A DNA stretch of 10,309 nucleotides, taken from the NCBI GenBank assembly GCA_027575765.1, contig JANBPT010001346.1, positions 1 to 10,309 on the forward strand, given 5' to 3'. Position numbers and translations under genes: made by a program. Numbering within the stretch: the first letter of the stretch is position 1; each line of letters begins with the position of its first letter. Positions 9,379-10,309 of the stretch are shown in pieces. This DNA is from Tieghemiomyces parasiticus. Lineage: Eukaryota; Kickxellomycota; Dimargaritomycetes; Dimargaritales; Dimargaritaceae. The notes beneath the pieces are model-generated. The model worked only from the letters and a program-made list of their open reading frames with translations. It did no database searches and had not been told where the DNA came from.

Positions 9379-9387
9379 CCCCCCCCC
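9379..9387 (+). repeat. C9 homopolymer after AATAAA
   Basis: Nine cytosines directly follow AATAAA (9373-9378) inside the CpG-free block. It is a simple homopolymer with no evident function and is a likely site of sequencing or replication slippage. Confidence 0.7.
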
Positions 9388-9541
9388 TGCCTGTCTACTT
9401 GCCCAGTTGGTGCCAGACTCATTTGGGGACACCACATTGAGAATGCAAAAACTAGACTGGGGCCTCATAATTTCCCATTCCACAATGACAACCTGCTACT
9501 AGTGACCCCATACCTTATTTCATTCTAGAGATCTCTTAAGG

Positions 9542-10309
9542 TGTTTAACAGTTCTACTAGCCACACTTAGGAATGGCAACCTTTACATTGGCCCACCATC
9601 CTTACCTATGATTGTCTTCAGTACTCCTCATTCCACCCATGCCATCTTCTCATGTACTGTTGACTTAGTTATCTTTTAGTTGCCAACTCTGCCTTGGACT
9701 TACAATGCCTTTTTTTGGCTTAAATTTCCTACCTGTATACTGATCCAAACCTGATAAAGATCTCAAATAATTCCAACTCCACTTATCCCATGTTAATATT
9801 GTGCTGATATTAGGCCCAAGTCTAATACCATAGCCAAAAGGCTATTCTACTATCACAGAATTTATGGTTCTGAAACAGCAGACTTGGACTTTACCCTGGT
9901 AAAATCCAATGTGGTGGTTCCCAATCACCACAAATATCTTGGTTATCAGCCTGTAAGTATGCAGAGATATTGCACAGCAAAACCAAGTATTGCAGGTGAA
10001 AATAGCCATTTGGCAGTCCCCTAAGTCTGCACAGACTCTTGAAGCCTCTATAGTGAGGGAGTATTGACTGATCTAGGTCATGATTTTACCTTGGTTTAGC
10101 AAGTACTGCCCCCCTCCCTTGCAAGCTAGACTGGATTTCTGAGTTTACCTCAGCTCAGGCCAACAACTCACATGCATCTACCTTAATCCACAGTACCACC
10201 CAACTCAGAGGGGCATACTAGCCAATGGAAGTGGTGTAATGATCAAGCCTTAAGTTCTTTGATAGGGAACTTTATTCTTGATGAGGGAAAGAAGAAAGTG
10301 AGAGAAGAT
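9542..10309 (+). mobile_element. Decayed non-LTR (LINE-like) retrotransposon, reverse-transcriptase part
   Basis: In one frame (codons starting at 9542+3n) a stop at 9677 is followed by LPTLPWTYNAF (9680-9712), a degraded form of the LINE RT block QGxPLSPLLxN. After 38 codons comes YCADI (9797-9811), a degraded [FY]ADD catalytic block. About 34 codons later comes KS (9902-9907), then YLGYQ (9935-9949). These distances match non-LTR RTs. From about 10011 the signal moves to the next frame: VMILPWFSKYCPPPL (10077-10121) resembles the post-RT block with WY and a proline-rich end, and RGILANGSGVMIKP (10209-10250) resembles the GGLGVxxP block. Stops and at least one frameshift make it dead. The 5' part and the rest of the 3' part are not resolved; the element continues beyond the window. 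Confidence 0.5.

Larger units (their letters stand above)
9176..10309. other. CpG-free block
   Basis: Reading every base, the last CpG of the window is at about 9174-9175 (CACCGTCC). None occurs in the following 1134 bases, although both C and G are common and several dozen would be expected from base frequencies. TpG and CpA are abundant. This is the classic outcome of long-term methylation and deamination at CpG, or of a CpG-targeted repeat-mutation process. The block runs off the right edge. Confidence 0.9.

Noticed and set aside
1..10309. CRISPR array, bacterial operon, prophage or plasmid origin
   Set aside because: No spaced direct repeats, ribosome binding sites or bacterial gene families; the features seen are eukaryotic.

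Overview
The window looks like nuclear DNA of a filamentous or early-diverging fungus, although no marker gene fixes the phylum. One long Pro/Ser/Thr-rich open frame has eukaryotic character: a Kozak-type start, a canonical GTAAGT splice donor, a polyadenylation signal, a polyglutamine tract and a C-terminal coiled coil. There are no operons, Shine-Dalgarno sites or bacterial families. The right end has completely lost CpG dinucleotides, as expected of old repeats in a genome with CpG methylation or a CpG-directed repeat-mutation process.

Layout. Positions 1-2680 hold no gene I can support; this is mixed-composition intergenic DNA with a promoter-like patch at about 1120-1330. From about 2680 a pyrimidine-rich stretch and a TATA-like TATATTTATA form a plausible promoter. 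The one solid gene is on the + strand. The track-style reading starts at a GTG (4157), but the same frame is open back to 4049 and has no ATG before 4691. I therefore propose a split gene, join(3113..3244,4049..7852). Exon 1 begins at GCCATGG and ends in phase 0 at GTAAGT; exon 2 begins in phase 0 after a TAG acceptor. The 804-base first intron is long for a fungus and contains foldable inverted repeats. The predicted protein is about 1311 residues: a compact N-terminal region (about 1-215), a very long disordered P/S/T-rich middle with a basic SP-rich patch, a Q-rich stretch with eight glutamines, and a terminal coiled coil. I do not recognise the family; the architecture suggests a nuclear regulatory or scaffold protein, which is inference.

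Downstream of the gene the DNA becomes AT-richer and poorer in CpG. At 8041-8300 there is a weak minus-strand spliced-exon candidate, and at 8624-8690 a weak WKGY (chromodomain-like) echo. From 9176 to the end (1134 bases) there is not one CpG. On the + strand this CpG-free block carries the broken remains of a non-LTR (LINE-like) retrotransposon reverse transcriptase, recognised by motif order and spacing: a degraded PLSP-type block, a degraded [FY]ADD block 38 codons later, KS and YLGYQ, then a C-terminal block in a shifted frame.

The best candidates for something new are the orphan P/S/T-rich coiled-coil protein with its uncharacterised N-terminal region and long structured intron, and the sharp edge between ordinary DNA and the fully CpG-stripped retrotransposon relic.
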